DNA from: Undibacterium sp.
Lineage (GTDB): Bacteria > Pseudomonadota > Gammaproteobacteria > Burkholderiales > Burkholderiaceae_D
Reading direction: 5' to 3'
Assembly (NCBI GenBank): GCA_019752975.1
Contig: JAIELM010000091.1
Span: 1-7,291 of the forward strand
DNA length: 7,291 bases
Shown here one piece after another: positions 5,301 to 7,291 of this stretch. How positions within the stretch are numbered: position 1 is the first letter of the stretch; each line of letters begins with the position of its first letter. The notes under the pieces were generated by a model. That model searched no databases. It was not told where the DNA came from and saw only the letters and a list, made by a program, of their open reading frames with translations. Position numbers and translations under genes: made by a program.

Positions 5301-6891
5301 TTTTTTGTTGAATCGTTTAAAACATCTTTCGTGGCCGCGAGCAATGCTCGTGGCTAGTTTGCTAGGGGCGTTGAATGTACTTTCATTCGCGCCTTTTTTC
5401 ATTTGGCCTTTACAAATGATCAGCTCTGCTGCGATGTTTTTTTTACTGGTACAGCACCGGCATTGGAATAAAAAGCAGTGTTTTTTCTTGGGTTTTTCGT
5501 ATGCTTTCTCTACCTTATTTTTAGGCATTAGTTGGCTGAGCATTGCGATGGCGCGTTATGGTGGCATGCCTTGGGTTCTGTCTTTGTTGGCGGTGGCGTT
5601 GTTAGCGGCTTTTCTTGCCTTGTTTTATGCATGCGCTTTTGGACTGGCAAAGTGGATTAAGGAACGGCGTGACACTTCAGATCAAGTGATGCTGTTATTA
5701 CTTCTTCCCTCTTTATTTCTACTATGTGAATATTTACGCGCTTATGTATTCACTGGTTTTCCTTGGTTATCTACGGGTTATGCGCATCAAGTTTCTTCGT
5801 TGGCGGGTTTTGCGCCGGTGCTAGGTGTGATCGGTGTTGGTGGGGTAAGTGCCTTGACTGCGGGTGCGGTTGCTTTGGCCGCGACCGCTCGATATTGGCG
5901 TTGGCGCATGTTGGCGCTAATTCTTGGCTGCTTTGCGTTCGGTTTTGGCTTGCAGCAGATCGCTTGGACTTCCCCAGTAGGACAGTCTCTCACAGTACGC
6001 TTAATACAAGGCAATGTCGATCAAGGCGAGAAGTTTGATAGGGCGTTTGTGGAACGTCAATTGCAGCAATATGCGACCTTGTTGCAACAGAAGCCCGCCG
6101 ATATCATTGCCATTCCCGAAACCGCGCTACCTATTCCTACTTCGCAATTGCCCGCCACTTTCCTTAGTGATTTGCAGCATTTTGCACTGAGCAATGACAG
6201 TCATTTAGCCCTAGGCGTAGTGGTGGAAGATGTCACACAAACGGGAGTGCAAACCTATACCAATAGCCTGATCGGGTTGGGCAAGGAACAGCAAAATGCC
6301 TCCTACCGTTACGACAAACATCATTTGGTTCCGTTTGGGGAATTTGTGCCCTATGGTTTTCGTTGGTTCGTCAATATGCTACAGATTCCTTTGGGCGAAT
6401 TGGCTAGCCCTGGCGTGCAACAAGCGGCGATGCAAGTGAAAGATCAGCGTGTGATGCCTAATATTTGCTATGAAGATTTGTTCGGAATGGAAATCGCCGC
6501 GCAACTTCGTGCCCAAGCGGCGACCAAAGTCGGCGCGGCTAGCATCTTACTCAATATTTCTAACTTGGCTTGGTATGGCGACTCCATTGCAATAGACCAG
6601 CATCTACAAATAGCGCAAATGCGCACACTAGAAACTGGTCGCCCCATGCTGCGTTCCACTAATACTGGCGCGACTGCCATCATCAGTGCACAAGGCAAAG
6701 TCCAGGCGCAATTGCCTAGGCTAATGCAAGGGAGTTTAGATGGTCATGTGCAAGGCATGCAGGGGCTAACGCCGTATATTCGCTTCGGTGATCTTACTGG
6801 AATTCTCCTTGGAATCAGCGCCTTGTTAGTTGCATGGTATCTTTCTGCGGGTGCTAAAGCGTCCAATTTACTACATACTCAGGCGCAGTAA
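5284..6891 (+). CDS. lnt: Apolipoprotein N-acyltransferase
   Basis: This inner-membrane enzyme performs the last step of lipoprotein maturation, moving an acyl chain from phospholipid to the N-terminal diacylglyceryl-cysteine of apolipoproteins so that the Lol system can sort them. The 535-residue protein (512 in E. coli) has about seven hydrophobic N-terminal segments within 15-228, a periplasmic nitrilase-fold domain at about 235-490 and a final TM helix at about 503-521. The Glu-Lys-Cys triad is intact: E279 in AIPETALP, K345 in YRYDKHHLVPFGE and C395 in PNICYEDLFG. E353 matches the accessory glutamate of E. coli Lnt. The start is uncertain between ATG 5284 and ATG 5293 (residue 4); both lie inside the corC 3' end and neither has a clear Shine-Dalgarno, so coupling to corC translation is likely. 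The 3' end overlaps the opposing gene by 38 nt, and no terminator is visible after the stop. Confidence 0.96.
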   Translation: MLWMDDFLLNRLKHLSWPRAMLVASLLGALNVLSFAPFFIWPLQMISSAAMFFLLVQHRHWNKKQCFFLGFSYAFSTLFLGISWLSIAMARYGGMPWVLSLLAVALLAAFLALFYACAFGLAKWIKERRDTSDQVMLLLLLPSLFLLCEYLRAYVFTGFPWLSTGYAHQVSSLAGFAPVLGVIGVGGVSALTAGAVALAATARYWRWRMLALILGCFAFGFGLQQIAWTSPVGQSLTVRLIQGNVDQGEKFDRAFVERQLQQYATLLQQKPADIIAIPETALPIPTSQLPATFLSDLQHFALSNDSHLALGVVVEDVTQTGVQTYTNSLIGLGKEQQNASYRYDKHHLVPFGEFVPYGFRWFVNMLQIPLGELASPGVQQAAMQVKDQRVMPNICYEDLFGMEIAAQLRAQAATKVGAASILLNISNLAWYGDSIAIDQHLQIAQMRTLETGRPMLRSTNTGATAIISAQGKVQAQLPRLMQGSLDGHVQGMQGLTPYIRFGDLTGILLGISALLVAWYLSAGAKASNLLHTQAQ

Positions 6892-7291
6892 TTGTGCACT
6901 CAGGGTTGGCAATCGGCTGAGCATGTTGACGTACGAATGGCAGTATCCCCGTCCAGACCGGTATCTCCATATCTTCCTCATCATCTCTCGCGCCACCGCG
7001 ACGCACTTTACACGCGGCCTCGTTTAAAGCGATACGCATGACGGTAGTGGCAGAAAATTCTTTGTCGTTGCCGGGGCGAATTTGCGCTTGTCGGCCGAGT
7101 GCGATTTTGTTCATAAAATGTGTCAGCGAAGCGCGTTTTTTTGTTTCATCTGTGATCGCTTCAAAGACACCATAAATCATTGCGGAGCGATAGTTCATTG
7201 AATGATTAAAGGCCGAACGCGCTAACACTAAACCGTCGAGGTGAGTAATGTTAATGCAGGCTTGATCGCCACTGAGTAAGCGCTTAGTGAG
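6854..7291 (-). CDS. Pyridoxamine 5'-phosphate oxidase-like flavin-binding split-barrel protein (5' end missing)
   Basis: An open frame of 145 codons enters from the right edge and ends at the TAG at 6854-6856. It lacks its N-terminus, probably 60-80 residues judging from family lengths near 200-220. The visible part begins with LLSGDQACINITHLDG, continues with LARSAFNHSMNYRSAMIYG, and ends with a region containing KEFSATTV, KVRRGGARDDEED and IPVWTGILP. This pattern is typical of the FMN-binding split-barrel family of COG3467 (NimA-like, 'pyridoxamine 5'-phosphate oxidase family'). Members bind FMN or a related cofactor; most are uncharacterised and not true PdxH. A GTG at 7226-7228 is internal, because conserved family sequence continues upstream of it to the window edge. 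The gene runs tail-to-tail into lnt with a 38-nt overlap of coding ends. Its regulation and true start lie outside the window. Confidence 0.85.
   Translation of the reverse strand, partial: LTKRLLSGDQACINITHLDGLVLARSAFNHSMNYRSAMIYGVFEAITDETKKRASLTHFMNKIALGRQAQIRPGNDKEFSATTVMRIALNEAACKVRRGGARDDEEDMEIPVWTGILPFVRQHAQPIANPECTITAPEYVVNWTL

Noticed and set aside
5157..5543. A 128-codon antisense open frame across the corC-lnt junction
   Set aside because: Both overlapped genes are strongly supported. The frame's product has no recognisable motif and its existence follows from codon usage on the opposite strand.
5763..6038. Alternative-frame ORF inside lnt rich in Cys, Gly and Trp
   Set aside because: It is a +1 shadow of the hydrophobic Lnt membrane segments. 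Its cysteine-rich look comes from shifted Gly/Val/Leu codons.

Overview
This window carries a conserved proteobacterial housekeeping cluster that has been expanded by two unrelated genes. Read left to right it holds an intergenic repeat and terminator-like region (1-158), ybeY (+), a KirBac1.1-type inward-rectifier potassium channel gene (+), a large gene on the opposite strand for a secreted/membrane transglutaminase-like protein (-), a divergent intergenic region (4224-4406), corC/ybeX (+), lnt (+), and the 3' two-thirds of a PNPOx-like split-barrel flavoprotein gene (-) that runs off the right edge. Coding density is high, and I see no tRNA, rRNA, CRISPR array, phage gene or transposase.

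The organism is most likely a betaproteobacterium of the order Burkholderiales. The YbeY, CorC and Lnt proteins closely resemble my recollection of sequences from that order, for example the YbeY core DYRGKDYATNVLTFAY and the CorC stretch FERLTALISPEPENR. The channel is nearly collinear with KirBac1.1 of Burkholderia pseudomallei. The moderate GC content (hand-counted lines give about 35-43% on the left and mostly 50-60% on the right) points to one of the lower-GC lineages. I cannot name a genus.

In E. coli and most betaproteobacteria the expected order is ybeZ(phoH)-ybeY-ybeX(corC)-lnt. YbeY is the zinc-dependent endoribonuclease of rRNA maturation, CorC/YbeX is a CBS-domain protein tied to magnesium and ribosome metabolism, and Lnt N-acylates lipoproteins in the inner membrane. 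Here the order is kept, but ybeY is separated from corC by about 3.8 kb. The KirBac gene begins 2 nt after the ybeY stop, so the two are probably cotranscribed. The transglutaminase gene then converges on it from the other strand. corC therefore needs its own promoter, and a weak candidate is present. corC and lnt overlap and look translationally coupled. The lnt 3' end overlaps the 3' end of the opposing PNPOx-family gene by 38 nt.

Nothing here is convincingly a new biological system. The points most worth a second look are the DUF3857-transglutaminase-DUF2569 architecture of the 889-residue protein, the potassium channel coupled to ybeY, the palindromic repeat cut by the left window edge, and the antisense 3' overlap after lnt.
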